A DNA stretch of 64,000 bases from Tretioscincus oriximinensis. Lineage: Eukaryota > Chordata > Lepidosauria > Squamata > Gymnophthalmidae. The translations under genes were made by a program, and so were the position numbers. The notes under the pieces were generated by a model. It saw nothing but the letters and a program-made list of their open reading frames with translations, did not search any database and was not told where the DNA came from. Numbering within the stretch: position 1 is the stretch's first letter; every line of letters begins with the position of its first letter. Of this stretch, positions 30,920 to 42,329 are shown piece by piece. Where the stretch lies: NCBI GenBank assembly GCA_022410635.1, contig JAJVDF010000139.1:1194863-1258862 (forward strand). Reading direction: 5' to 3'.

Positions 30920-31365
30920 AGGCCAGATCTGCACCAAACTTTATTCTGTTCTAGAAAGTGGTCTACACTTAGAAGCTTGCTGTCTGTGTGCCATTCCAAG
31001 ATAGCATCCTTTCTGTGTCCTAGAATGCATGTATTATTTTATTTATTATTTATTTATTTGTACTTGTATCCTGCCCTATACCTGAAGGTCTCAGGGTGGC
31101 CAATCATAGGGCGGTGCACATAGCTTTTGTTGCTTTCTCCACAACAAACACCCTGTGGAGTAGGTGGGACTGAGTGAGTTCAAAGAACTGTGACTGGCCC
31201 AAGGTCACCCAGCTGGCTTTCATGGAGGAGTGTGGAATCAAAGCAGGAGGCTACCAAGTAAGAGTCTCACNCTCTAACCACTACACTAAACTTGCTCTTG
31301 TAGACAACAAGACCCTTAAANTACTATTTGGAACAGAATAAAGCTGAATGCGAACCAAGCCCCTG
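30920..31365. mobile_element. foldback MITE, family P3, split by a SINE
   Basis: The left half (30925-31030) has CACCAAACTTTATTCTGTTC and GTGCCATTCCAAGATAG. The right half (31310-31365) has TTTGGAACAGAATAAAGCTG. The intact copy at 59089-59242 shows both halves joined. Confidence 0.65.
31031..31305 (-). mobile_element. Sauria-like tRNA SINE with L2-like tail
   Basis: On the minus strand the head GTAGTGGTTAGAG precedes the body (CAGCTGGGTGACCTTGGGCC), and the 3' end is TGAGACCTTCAGGTATAGGG plus an AAATAAATAAATAA tail. That tail matches the L2-like LINE end at 36750-36795. Confidence 0.85.
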
Positions 31366-34300
31366 TTTGCATGGGCCTCAGTAATGCATTTTAGGGACCC
31401 ATTTAACTACATTTGGTGTAAGTGACCTCTGAAAACATGAACCTGTGCAGAAAGGACCTAAGGTGATTTACTTGGTGGACTAGACTACTACTCCTGTTTT
31501 CAAAGGCCATCCTTGTACCTTGGTGTTTTCAGCCGGGAGCCATTTTGGCCCCAAGCCCAGTCATGCCTTCACAGTGCTCAGCTGAAGCTAAAGTCTAGGC
31601 TAGTATACTGAATCCCAGGCGCACAGGCGTTTGCACCGTTACAGGTGGGGGGATGGGTGAGCTTGGGTCTTCCTTCCCTCCATGGCTCGTTATGTTATTT
31701 ATAAGGTCTTCAGCATGGCGTTTGCTTTTTGATCCTCTAATTACTGCGGTAATTAGAGCATCAGAAACCAAGCACCACTTTGTTAATTTGCCCTGGTGCC
31801 CCCAAGACCNTAGCTTCGCCACTGCACAGGCGCATACCTTTGGTAATCTGGTCTGTTGCGCCGCTTGGTCCGAATGAAGCTTCCTAGCCTGGAGCATGAA
31901 AGCGTAGAGAAGGCACCTTGATCCCCTCTGGAGATTGAGATAATAGCCTATGAAGAATGGCTCTACGCCTGTCACACACATGCAGTGTACAAGATTTCAT
32001 ATTGCAGTTTTGGTATTACAGTTATGGTGATGTGATAAATGTCAATGGACCCCTTGAAGAAGGGAAATTTTGCATATTACAAGTTCATCAATACAGTTTA
32101 TGGAACTGTAATTTTAATCATGGTGTTTATGTATTTAAAAATAAAACATTAAAGCTCATATATTGTTATTCTTTTGCATTGCTGTCTACATCTATCTTTA
32201 GTCCTGAAGAAAAGCAATTTTTCCTGTTTTAGTCCAGTTCTTCAGGACTTAAAATGGGTTCAAATTTAATGGTAGGATAGCATCTTCTGCCAAGAAAACT
32301 GTTTAACTGTTTATGGAAGTCAACCAGGAATTGGNCATGACTTGATGNTACTAACAACAAGAAAATAGCGTAATTCTTTGAGTGACTTATAGACAATCAA
32401 AATAAAAAATGGTTAAGCAACTCTGAGTGTATATATGATTATTANGGTCAAAGACCAGTAGTACTAAAATAGGATTTTCATTCTCAATTCATAAAAGGAA
32501 ATAAAATAGGTGACTAGCTTTAAAAACATTAAAATATATTAATAGAGTTTATATTAGTCTCCTTATCTTTATTGCAGTGGAATAGAANTTGGCTACCTGT
32601 CTTTAAGGCGTAAATAGATAACACAAAAGTGTTATAGGCTTAATCCAGCTACAAAAATAGTATCAGATCTGGAGATATCAGAGAATGCTATCATGCTCAT
32701 TGCTCTCCGTGCTAATTAGCAGGTTCTCTTTAAGATTTCAGGGAAAAGTCATCTTCATAATACCTGGAAAATCTGGGGGTTCAACCCAGGAATCTCTGCA
32801 TGCAGCTTATGCACTCTGCTACTCGACAACAGCTCTTGCAAGAAGCAGAATATCCTTTGGCTTTACAGAGTGTCTCTAGAAACTCATGGATATTTGGCTT
32901 ACAGGTTTTCTCTTTTAGAACTACCTTGTTACATTTTTCCTAGTATGGGTAATTAGAGTTATTGGGTCTTTATTTGTGGGGCATTACCTTGGAAATATTA
33001 TCATTTTAAGAGATTCTACTGTTTCTTGTGTGGTGCTTTAAGTTTCACCTCTTGGCTTGGAGTTCGTTAGTTTCTGTAAAGCTTATATCCAGGGCTTGAT
33101 GCCAACCAGACTTGACACCCAGGATTATCAGTAAGTCCCAGAATAAGCAAATCTCGCATGGATGCAGCCTACTGTCTCCAATGATACAGAATTGAATGAG
33201 AGGCAAATGAACCATCATCCCCACGCAAATTTTCACCGAGTGGATAGTAACATCACCTTCAATCTGCCCCANAAGGTTGCCCATGCATAGTGATCCCCTG
33301 CTACAAAGGTCCGTTGTCACGGAATTTCTAGCCGCTACAGTTTGTGCGATTCAACAGCGGGCATTTCGTAAAATCCGAAGGAAAGCTTTGTGCGGACATT
33401 CTGCAATGTGAACTTACCAAATCTCACAAGACTTTGGGGCAACATGTAAAAGTTCATTGGCTCTTGACTTGCTTGGGAATTGTAGGAAGGCTCGCAGAGA
33501 ATGCTGGGGATTGTAGGAAGGCAAGCACAGCAATGCTTGATGGTGCTCGTCATGTGATAAGATTGCTAAGCAAAGTGCCAGAACAGTGTGGAAGCTTTTT
33601 AAATAGCGAGGCAAACCATGCCGCAGGGAAGCTCCCAGAGCCCATTTCATCTGTGGCCATCTTGAACAATCAAGTTGAGAACTTATTTAAGTCCGTTTGT
33701 TAGTGAACAGAATCATAACTTTTAATTTTTTCATAAATACATGGATANATGTTTTGGTCAAACACATGAATATGGCAGACAACATGAAACAAGGCTGACT
33801 GAGAATAGGATCCAATGGATTCCCCTACTCCAGAATGTCTTTATCCATTTTTCTTCTGCTTGCTGGTAACACAAGATAAAGAAGAGGCTGCTCGTCCTCT
33901 CTCCACCTGAACCCTCTTCAGGATCAATCAAGACAGGGATGCTACTGGCAATGTCNTGCCTGGTGATATTTTATTTTTATTTTGTGGCGCTAGCAGTGCC
34001 TTTTTCTCCTGCCCAATTAAGAAACAAGCAGTATTTCAGAGCTTTGTTAAGTGCTGCTGGAGCTGCCAGGAATAAAAGTAGGATTGCAGAATTGTTTATT
34101 TTCTTTTNGTTTTTTTCTTTGAGAGCAGTTTGCAGGAGAAAAGAAGGAGATCAAAACACATTGAAAATACCGCTAAGATGAAATATGGTGCTGAAAGTGG
34201 AAAGCCTATAGAAAGCCTAAAAGTCTCAGTGAAGCAGATTCTAAGAGTCAGCAAGAATGTATGATGGATCTCCTGGACCAAAGAACATCTCATGCTAGCG

Positions 34301-34555
34301 GCAAAAGTCAGTTGAATCTCATGAATTAGCTGTCATCCCTTAAGCCTCATTTTGGAATAATATTCCTTCGGATGGCCAGGCTGCTATGCATTGAGAGAAG
34401 TGTTCCGTCACATAGGTTTCTGAGTTGTTATGGAATTACTAATTGTCAGGAACAACTTAAAGTAGATTCAAAGTCCAATAGGCAGACAATCGATTTGCAT
34501 ATTGTGCTTTCTGTGTGGGTTAAAATTCACGATTTTCACATGGCATTCCCTATAT
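31366..34555. other. intronic sequence with no supported exon
   Basis: It contains a palindrome CTCTAATTAC / GTAATTAGAG at 31735-31758 within a wider imperfect inverted repeat, and a paired block GGAATTGTAGGAAGGCTCGC / GGATTGTAGGAAGGCAAGC near 33477-33530. A related GCGAGC..TTCTC..AATTCCC piece recurs at 56218. Nothing else was recognised. Confidence 0.4.
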
Positions 34556-35765
34556 TAGGTGTGGAGAACCCTTTTTCTGTCAGGGACCACTTACATATTT
34601 CTAACATCACTTGAGGACCCTAAACTCCACCCCACCCTGAACCACACCTCCATCAAGACCTCACCCCCTTCCCAGGCCACACTCTCTTCCTCTTCCCATG
34701 TTCCTCCCCCCACCCAGACCAACAAAGTTACAGATTTTTAACTGTTATAAGAACATAAGAAGAGCCATACTGGACCAGGCCACAGCCCATCTANTCCAGC
34801 CTTCTGTCTCGCACAGAGGCCCATCAGATGCACCTGGGCAGTCCGAACAGAGGAAAGCAAAATATGCATCTGTTCATGACTCCCTGCAAATAGTATTTCA
34901 GAAGTCCTGCCTGTTGCTCCATCCTGGAGGCAACATCCAGACATCCATCCTAGTACCCATTTATACCCTTAGTGTCCATAAACCTTTCTAGTCCTGTCTT
35001 GAAACTATCCAAGCTGTAAGCTACCACCACCTCTTCAGGAAGTAAGTTCCACAGGCCGATGNCCCTCTGGGTGAAAAAATACTTTCCTTTGTCTGTTCTC
35101 ACTTTTCTACCCAACAGTTTTAAGGAGTGCCCTCTGGTCCTTGTGTTGTGTGATAGAGAAAACATTTTTCTCTATTCACCCTATCCATCCCATGCATGAT
35201 TTTGTAAACTTCAATGAGATCACCTCTCAAATGTTGCCTTTCGAGGCTGAAGAGACCCAGACGTTGCATAAGGGAGGTGCTCCATGCCCTTGATCATTTT
35301 GTTGCCCTTNTCTGCACCTTCTCTAGTTCCACAATATCTCTTGAGATGTGGTGACCAGAATTGAACACAGTATTCCAAATGTGGCCTCACCACAGATTTA
35401 TAAAGAGGCAAAACAACATTTGCTGACTTGTTTTTGATTCCTTTCCTAATTATCCCCAACATGGAATTTGCCTTTTTTGCTGCTGCTGCACACTTGGTTG
35501 ACATCTTCATCGACTTGTCCACCAATACCCATCAGGTGGTCGGAGTTCCACCTGTTCCCCCACCTCCTTGCTACCTCCCTCTCTCTAGGGCCTTCATACT
35601 TTCTCTTCTTGAATTTCACTTCATGTTTTAACAAAGTGAGGAACCATTATTTAGCCAGGGAAGACTAAAAGGTCCTCAAGGAGAATGCCAGATGCTAGAC
35701 CTAGTGATTTTCCAGGGAGCATGCCACAAGCCAGACCGAATGGTTCCACCTCTTCAGGAAACTGA
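34556..35765. mobile_element. hAT-like H1 element with a nested LINE
   Basis: The left part (34556-34742) has TGTGGAGAACCCTTTTTCTG and the H1 leader. The right part (about 35535-35765) has TTTCACTTCATGTTTTAACA and GAGGAACCATTATTTAGCCA. A C1 LINE fragment separates them. Confidence 0.8.
34745..35530 (-). mobile_element. CR1-clade LINE C1, about 785-bp 3' portion
   Basis: The minus strand encodes decayed pol C-terminus ([39 protein letters not shown]) and then the standard 3' UTR. It closely resembles 63150-63932. Confidence 0.9.
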
Positions 35766-35769
35766 GACT

Positions 35770-36160
35770 GAACATGGACCATAAGAACGTAAGAGGAACC
35801 TTGCCGAATTGGCCCAGAGCCCATGTAGTACAGCTTTATGTCTCACACAGTGGCCCACCAGTTGCACTAGGACAGTCTCATGCAGAAAACCCTCACCTGT
35901 TCTTGACTCCCTGCAAATGGCATTTCAGGAATACCTGTTTTCTCATCCTAATAGCCATTAATACACCTGTCTTCCATGAATTTATCTCACAATATCCTCC
36001 TAAGGTGTGGTGACCAGAAATGTACCCAGTATTCCAAATGTGATCAAAAAAGGCAAAATCACAATTGCTGAATTTGCTTTTTTCACTGCTGCTGCACACT
36101 GGATTGACACTTTCACTGATCTGTCCACCAACACCCCCCAAATCCCTTTCCTGCTCCAGA
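35770..36160 (-). mobile_element. CR1-clade LINE C1 3' fragment, diverged
   Basis: CATAAGAACGTAAGAGGAAC starts it. GCTGCTGCACACTGGATTGA near 36090 matches the CAAAKKA-coding region. An internal deletion of several hundred bp separates the two parts. Confidence 0.75.
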
Positions 36161-36389
36161 TTGTATCCAGACACTGGAGTCAGGATTGGACATGAAGGTT
36201 TAGGTACTGACTGATGTAAAGATGAGATGCACAAAATGATTTCCATGCACCCAAACTCTGGCTTTTCTAGTGAGCTTAATAAAAAAGAACAATAAAAAAG
36301 AGATTAGAGTTTGTGTAATTTGCTGACAAGGGTTAGTCAGTTACAACTTTTCTGAAAACTTATTGGGAAAGAATGGAGCAAGAAAGCCC

Positions 36390-36797
36390 TAAATACAGAG
36401 CCCTAAATAACTTGGGCCCCAAATATCTAAAGGAAGGCCTTCTCCCATACCAACTGCCCGTGACTTAAGATCTTTGGGGGANGCCCTTCTGGTTGTACCA
36501 CCCCTTTCAACAGCAAATGGAGTGGGAACCAGGGACAGGGCCTTCTTGATGGTTGCCCCCAGTCTTTGGAATAGTCTCCCCCTCGAGGTGCGTCTATCAT
36601 CATCGTTGTATGGTTTTAGAAGATCTTTGAAGACGCATCTGTTTCACTTGTCCGTTGCCTGAAGAATCTTATTTGTCCCCATTTTTTAAATACTGTTTTT
36701 ATACTGTTTTTAACTTGTAAATTTTGTATTAATGTTTTACTGTGGGCCGCCCTGAGACCTTCGGGTATAGGGCGGGGTATAAGTATAAATAAATAAG
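36390..36797 (+). mobile_element. L2-like LINE 3' end
   Basis: It encodes SLWNSLPLEVRLSSSLYGF and RRSLKTHLF, the terminal block of an L2-like pol, followed by a 3' UTR ending GAGACCTTCGGGTATAGGG, CGGGGTATAA and a TAAA tail. Confidence 0.75.
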
Positions 36798-37199
36798 ACC
36801 CCAAGATCTTTCAATTACTAATTCAGCCNGAGTGCTGAAACTGGATTGGCCTGGAGCCAAGCTTTCTGCTATCTCATACTTAGTAGGTCTTGGCAGACGG
36901 TAGCCGTTGACTTTGAATATTGCAAGATCAGTGTGTTGGTGTGTTACTCATGTTTTTCTGTGCTAAAGCATAAGTACAACTGCAGTATAGAGGACTTTTA
37001 CTAGGAGTGTTGTGTATTTTTCTTTTTTAACATAATTACATTAGCTCTAAAAAAAAAAGCATTGGCTTAGTGGACAGTTATGTGCAAAGAACCGGAACTG
37101 ATTTGAAGCCCTTGGAAGGAGTGTGATATCTCTTCCTTTTTTTTGAATAAAAGATCTTGTACTTCCCCTGTTCTCTTGTACACAGCATGACTAATAGCG

Positions 37200-37718
37200 C
37201 AAGCATTANTAACCTCCCACCTTGAGGGTTTGAATGGCGTTTAAGAGGTGGTCTGATTGTAATGTATAAAATGATGCATAGGATAGATAAGGTGAAAAAA
37301 AGTATTTTGTGTATCACATAATANTAGGACCTATCCCACTCTTTGAAGCTGATGGGCAAAAGTGTTAGGACAGGCAAGGGAAATTATTTTTTCACCCAGA
37401 GGGTCATTGGTCTGTAGAATTTACTTCCAGAAGAGCTGGTAGTAGCTAGCAGCCTGGATATCTTCAAGACAGGATTAGACAAGTTCATGGAGACCAAGGA
37501 TATAAATAGCTATTAGGATGGATCTCTTGATACTGCCTCGAAGATGNAGCAACAGGCAGGATTAGTGAAATGACTTTTGCAGAGAGTTGGGAAACAGGTG
37601 AAGATTTTGCCTTCTGCTTGAGACAACCTAGGTGTAATTGGTGGGCCACTGTGTGAGACATAATGCTGGACTAAAGGACTCTGGCCCCATTTAGCAGGGC
37701 TCCTCTTATGTTCTTATT
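37200..37718 (+). mobile_element. CR1-clade LINE C1 3' portion
   Basis: GTATAAAATGATGCATAGGA, TTCACCCAGAGGGTCATTGG and CTCCTCTTATGTTCTTA trace the pol end and 3' UTR in plus orientation. Similar to the 17950 subfamily. Confidence 0.85.
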
Positions 37719-37837
37719 TTCTTGTTGGCAAGCCTTCTTCAAAGTGAGCTCTTAATGCTTTTAGTTCAAAATACAGCAGTTTGTGTGACCCTGCAACTTC
37801 TTCAATATCTCTAGCAAAGGAGCTAGCAGCCCTTTGA

Positions 37838-37970
37838 GACTAATTTGAGAAAAGTGGTTGGCATAAGCTTTCGTAGACAGGCCTACTTCTTCAGATGCTG
37901 AGGGACTAATGCTAGGGTCAGGTATTTATAGGAAAATGTGTATGGGAGAAGACAAAGCATATGCAACTGT
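37838..37970 (+). repeat. unclassified interspersed repeat, partner of 17540
   Basis: GGCATAAGCTTTCGTAGACA and CTTCTTCAGATGCTGAGGGA are complementary to the earlier copy. Confidence 0.55.
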
Positions 37971-38374
37971 AGGGAGGGGTTGAATTGCTTGTTAGAAAAA
38001 CAGGTAAATGGCAGGAACTAATCCAGAATTAGGCTCAGTGGGGACAGGCCTGTATTGGCAACAGCTTCTAGAAATGGACTGAAGGTGGACAAAAACTTAG
38101 TTTTAATCACATCCAAATTTTACTTCAGTTTCAGTTCAGTTTCACAGAGAGAGAACAAATTAACAATTCTGAGTTTTTTTTTCTAGCTGTTGACTTTTAG
38201 AGTTAGGGAACAAATCAATGAAGCGACAAGTTGTTTGGCATTTTTTAACCNTGAAAATCCAGCTTTGGGTTAGATAAGATAATTTGGACAGAAAATACTA
38301 TTCTCCTGATGTATTCTTGCATTCTAAAAGTGGACTGAAACTGGATTTAAACTTAGGTGAGGCCAGGGTCCTTA

Positions 38375-38545
38375 TNTCTCTCTTTTCTCCTTTTCCTTCT
38401 TCCTCTCTTTTCTCCCTACTCTTTTTCCTCCTTTCCTTCCTCCTTCCTTTCCATCCTACCTTTCTTTCCTCCCTCCATTCTTTCTTTCCTCACTTTCTCC
38501 CCTTCTCCTTCCTTCCTCCCCTCCCCTCTCTCTTCTTTCCTTCCT
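38375..38545 (+). repeat. polypyrimidine (CTTC/CTCC) tract
   Basis: About 170 bp of C and T. It borders the foldback element that follows. Confidence 0.95.
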
Positions 38546-38548
38546 TCC

Positions 38549-39125
38549 TGAACAGCAGCTCTCTAGGAGGTAAAGGGAACGAATAATTCCATTTGCCTCA
38601 AGCACNGTTTGAATCTCATGCACACCTTTTTCTGGCCAGTGATTCAGCATTGCTAACCGACAGCCACGTACCTACTGAGAAAGACAGCAGTCCTCACCAC
38701 CATGGTTCGGGGGAGGACAAGCATACACAGGAAGAAGAAAGGAACCTGTTTCCCCCTGTGCCAACCTTCAACATAGCACAACACCAGACAGATGGTGTGA
38801 GAAAGAGCCAGAACCGCTTGCCCTGGCGTCCCATAAAGTAAGATTCTGAACCCACCTTATGGAACACAGGGAGCAGCAGTTCTGTCTCCTTCTTGTGCCA
38901 TCTGTCTGGTAGCTCAATTATGCCATTACATTATGGGTTGGCACCCCATGCATAGTGGGAATTGTCTGTCCCCCAAACACGGTGGTTTTTCTCGGGTAAG
39001 TACATTGGTCAGTGGTACTGAATAGTAGGTGGCCAAATAAAGGTCAGTGGGAGATTCAAACTGCTCCCGAGGTAAAGGGAATTATTCATCCCCTTTAGCC
39101 CCGCGGGAGCTGCTGTCTGGGGGAA
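38549..39125. mobile_element. foldback element with about 40-bp imperfect terminal arms
   Basis: GAACAGCAGCTCTCTAGGAG with AAAGGGAACGAATAATTCC at the left pairs with GGAATTATTCATCCCCTTTA and GGGAGCTGCTGTC at the right. A second internal pair contains CCAGACAGATGG (38784) and CCATCTGTCTGG (about 38900). No protein is encoded. Confidence 0.7.
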
Positions 39126-39659
39126 CATGGCAGTGATGCACGGTGGTTAAAGGGCCGATACACTTTCCCGGAATTTAAGTGGAAACCCTGCCATTGCCTC
39201 AGTTCTTTTTTCTTCCCTTTGTGACACAGACTCTGTAGCAGCATTACTGCTCTCTGTAGAGTTTGCTCTATATTTCTGCCAGTTCATTGGTTTTTGCTTC
39301 TTACTCTCCTTCATTAGAAGTAGCAGCAGATGGAAGAAGAAATGAGGGTTAATAATTTCTCGTACCTGCTGTTTGGCCTGGGGGGTTCNAGAGGCTTGCT
39401 TTGATCATCCTTTATTTAAGGCAGCCTGAACACCATTTCCACTGTTTAATACAGGGGAGCTTCAGACTGTTTCTTTTCATTGATTGTATGACAGTTTCTT
39501 ACTCCATATGGTAAGCCAAAACGCTGACATTTTTCTTAATGCATGCCTTGGGTTGTTTCCCAGCATCTGTCAATTGTATCCAGATGGAGACAGACAGATA
39601 ATAGTGAAGTGTAGTAAATACAGTGCACTCGGCAAAGGCTTGTCTTGCAAGTAAGACAG

Positions 39660-40290
39660 AAGAACATAAGAGGAGCCCTGCTGAATGGAGCCAGAGCCCA
39701 TGTCGTCCAGCATCCTATCTCGCAAAGTGGCCCACCAATTCCACCCGGGCAGTTTGAAACAGAAGAAGGCAAAATCTCCATCTGTTCTTGATTCCTGTTG
39801 CTCCAACCCGGACACAACATCAAAAGATTCATCCTAGTAGCCATTTATACCTTTGGGGTCCATGAAGCTGTCTAATCCTGTCTTAAAGCTATCCAGGCTG
39901 CTAGCTATCACTAACTGTTCTGGAAGTAAATTCCACAGACCAAAGACCCTATGGGTGAAAAAAATACTTTCCTTTGTCTGTCCTCACTCTTCTGCCCACN
40001 AGTTTCAAGGAGTGCCCCCTGATCCTAGTGTTNTGTGACAGAGAAAATAATTTTCCTCTATTCACCTTATCTACCCCATGCATGATTTTATACACTTCAA
40101 TCAGATCACCTCTTAAATGCTGTCTTTCAAAGCTGAAGAGGCGCAGACATTGCAACCAGGTTTTGTAAGGGAGGTGCTCCAGCCCTTTGATCAGCCCTTT
40201 TTTCTGCACCTTAGTAATCAATNTCTTTCATGAGATGTGATGGCCAGAATTGTACACCGTATTCCAAATGTGGCCTCACCACAAATTTAT
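39660..40290 (-). mobile_element. CR1-clade LINE C1 3' portion
   Basis: GAACATAAGAGGAGCCCTGC begins the inverted 3' end. The minus strand encodes RLFSFERQHLRGDLIEVYKI, then MHGVDKVNRGKLFSL, a pol C-terminal block. Confidence 0.9.
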
Positions 40291-40884
40291 AAAGAGGGAA
40301 AGAGAAATAAAAGTAATATTGTGCAGGATGTGCTGTAGCTGGTATTTGCAGAAGACATATAAGCCAAAAGGACAACTGTGCAGAAGCTGTTACTTGGAAG
40401 CCTTTGGGATGACAGCCGTTTGTTTATACTTCAAGGCAGAAAATGTACTAACGTGATGTACTTGTAAGAATAAGTCATAGATNAAACTCCGACATCATGT
40501 TTCTCAAATTAGCCAGATGGAGCTATCAAACTTAAAGGATTGTTTTTTGTAAATATTAGTTCAGTCTTCAGTGCCAAAGTAAGTACTAGGAAGCAATTCG
40601 TGTTATTCTTGATTGACATACAGATTAGGGATGCTAGAAAACGGATGCTGAATTGAATTGCTTGTCCCTCTTTCGTTTGTTCATCTGTTTGTTGTTTATG
40701 TAGCAAGCTCAACCCTCTCTTCAGTGGGAAAGAACTCTGATCTTTCCACTTATATGATTTTTCAAATGTTTATGAATAAACCTTAAGGATCATAGGATCA
40801 TAGAGCCCTCCAGGTCCCTTCTGTCTTCCTGAAATACTCTTGGCCTATGCTCTTGTTCATTTAATCTTTCCTAACCATTTTTAC
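40291..40884. other. no recognisable feature
   Basis: Intronic sequence without a recognised repeat. Confidence 0.4.
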
Positions 40885-41235
40885 CCACAGCCATCTTCCT
40901 GTAAGCAGCAAATGAGTTTCCGTGGGTGGGACTGAGTGTAGATTGGCTAAAGAGGCTTCTTCCCTCCCTGGGCAAGTAGTGGTGCTGGCTGGAGGCTGTA
41001 GTCCACAGGGCAGAGCCCAACACAGGCTGGGCAGAAGAGGCTTCTTGCTGCTGGCCATGGCTGCCAGCACAAAATCAGTCCTGTTTCACTTTTGTCACAT
41101 TTGNGCTACTGCTGCTACTACTGCTTCATGAAGCTGCTGTGTGAAAAAGCAGCATAGAAAAGCCGGAAGAATTACAATAAAGAACCATAAGCAGGAAACA
41201 GAAATTCTGCTGGAAGGTAGTCNTAAAAGTTGCGG
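40885..41235 (+). repeat. family F1 repeat
   Basis: CCATCTTCCTGTAAGCAGC, CAGGCTGGGCAGAAG, CAGCATAGAAAAGCCGG and AACAGAAATTCTGC are in the same order as at 2325-2840. Confidence 0.75.
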
Positions 41236-41254
41236 TTCTGTTATAAATTGCAGG

Positions 41255-41612
41255 TAGAAAGGAAAGAGAAGACTGAGAGGANACTTGATAGCTGTCTACA
41301 AATATCTGAAGGGCTGTCACAGTGTGGAGGGATCAGCATTGCTCTCATTGGCACATGGAAGGACTAGAAACAATGGAATGAAACTGCAAAGGAGTAGATT
41401 TATATTAGATATCAGAAAAAGCTTTCTAACAGTCAGGGTGATAAACCAGTGGAACAGTTTGCCACAGGAGGTGGTGAGTTCGCCTTCACTGGAAGTCTTC
41501 AAACGGGCTGGNCAGTTATCTGTCTGGGATGGTTTAATGAATCCTGCATTGAGCAGGTGGTTGGATCTGATGACCCTGGAGGTCCCTTCCAACTCTATGA
41601 TTCTAATTGACA
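41255..41612 (+). mobile_element. CR1 LINE 3' end (classical type)
   Basis: It encodes SFLTVRVINQWNSLPQEVV, then a 3' UTR with GTTGGATCTGATGACCCTGG and the classical CR1 ending TTCCAACTCTATGATTCTA. This is a different subfamily from C1. Confidence 0.9.
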
Positions 41613-41719
41613 TCACCAGGTCTTTAAATGATTTCAGAGACTGTTTAAGGCCAATGTTAGAAAGTTTTTTTTTGTTATTTTCCTAATACTGCAAAAGAGA
41701 CAAGGCATCTCTGCATTTA

Positions 41720-42000
41720 GACTACTTTTTGGAACAGAATAAGGTCAAATGCAAACCAGGCTTCTGTATCTCATGGGTAGGAAAGTTAGGACCAGCAGAA
41801 GAAAGTATTTTTTTACATAGCCCATTGTCAGTTTATGGAATTTACTACCAGGAAAAACATGGATGCTGAACTATCACCCCCAGGTTGGAGAGACAGGTAG
41901 GATGTGTCCAAAGATGTTTGCAGACAGTCAAAAGCAGTTTCTGGTTGAGGTGCCCAGAGGCATTTGTGAGGTCCTGTTTGAGTCAAAGGTCCTTTATATA
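41720..42000 (+). mobile_element. P3 MITE fragment and old C1 LINE fragment
   Basis: TTTTTGGAACAGAATAAGGT at 41728 is a P3 right arm. 41800-42000 has GTCAGTTTATGGAATTTACT and TGAGGTGCCCAGAGGCA, as in C1 3' ends. Confidence 0.5.
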
Positions 42001-42084
42001 CTGAGCTTTATTCTTGGAACAAGGATACTATTGTAGGCTATGAATACAATAGCCAGTCTAGTGTAGAATAAATACACTAGAGCA

Positions 42085-42328
42085 TGGCTGATGTAGTAGT
42101 TAGAGTGTTAGACTTTTATCTGGCAATCTCTCAGTTCGATTCTGTACTGCTGCACAAAAGTCAGCTGGGTGACTTGGGTGAATCAAAGTCCTTCAAAGCT
42201 CTCTTAGCCTCACCTACTTCAAAATATGTTTGTTGTGAAGAGGAGAACAGAAGGTTATGTAAGTTGTTTTGACTTCCTTCAGATTGAGAAAAGCAGCATA
42301 TAGAAACTGACTCTTCTTCTTTTAGCAT
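42085..42328 (+). mobile_element. Sauria-like tRNA SINE with (CTT)n tail
   Basis: The head GTAGTAGTTAGAGTGTTAGA and B box CAGTTCGATTCTG are followed by the body CAGCTGGGTGACTTGGG. It ends GAAACTGACTCTTCTTCTT. The body matches the L2-tailed copies but the tail does not. Confidence 0.85.
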
Positions 42329-42329
42329 T

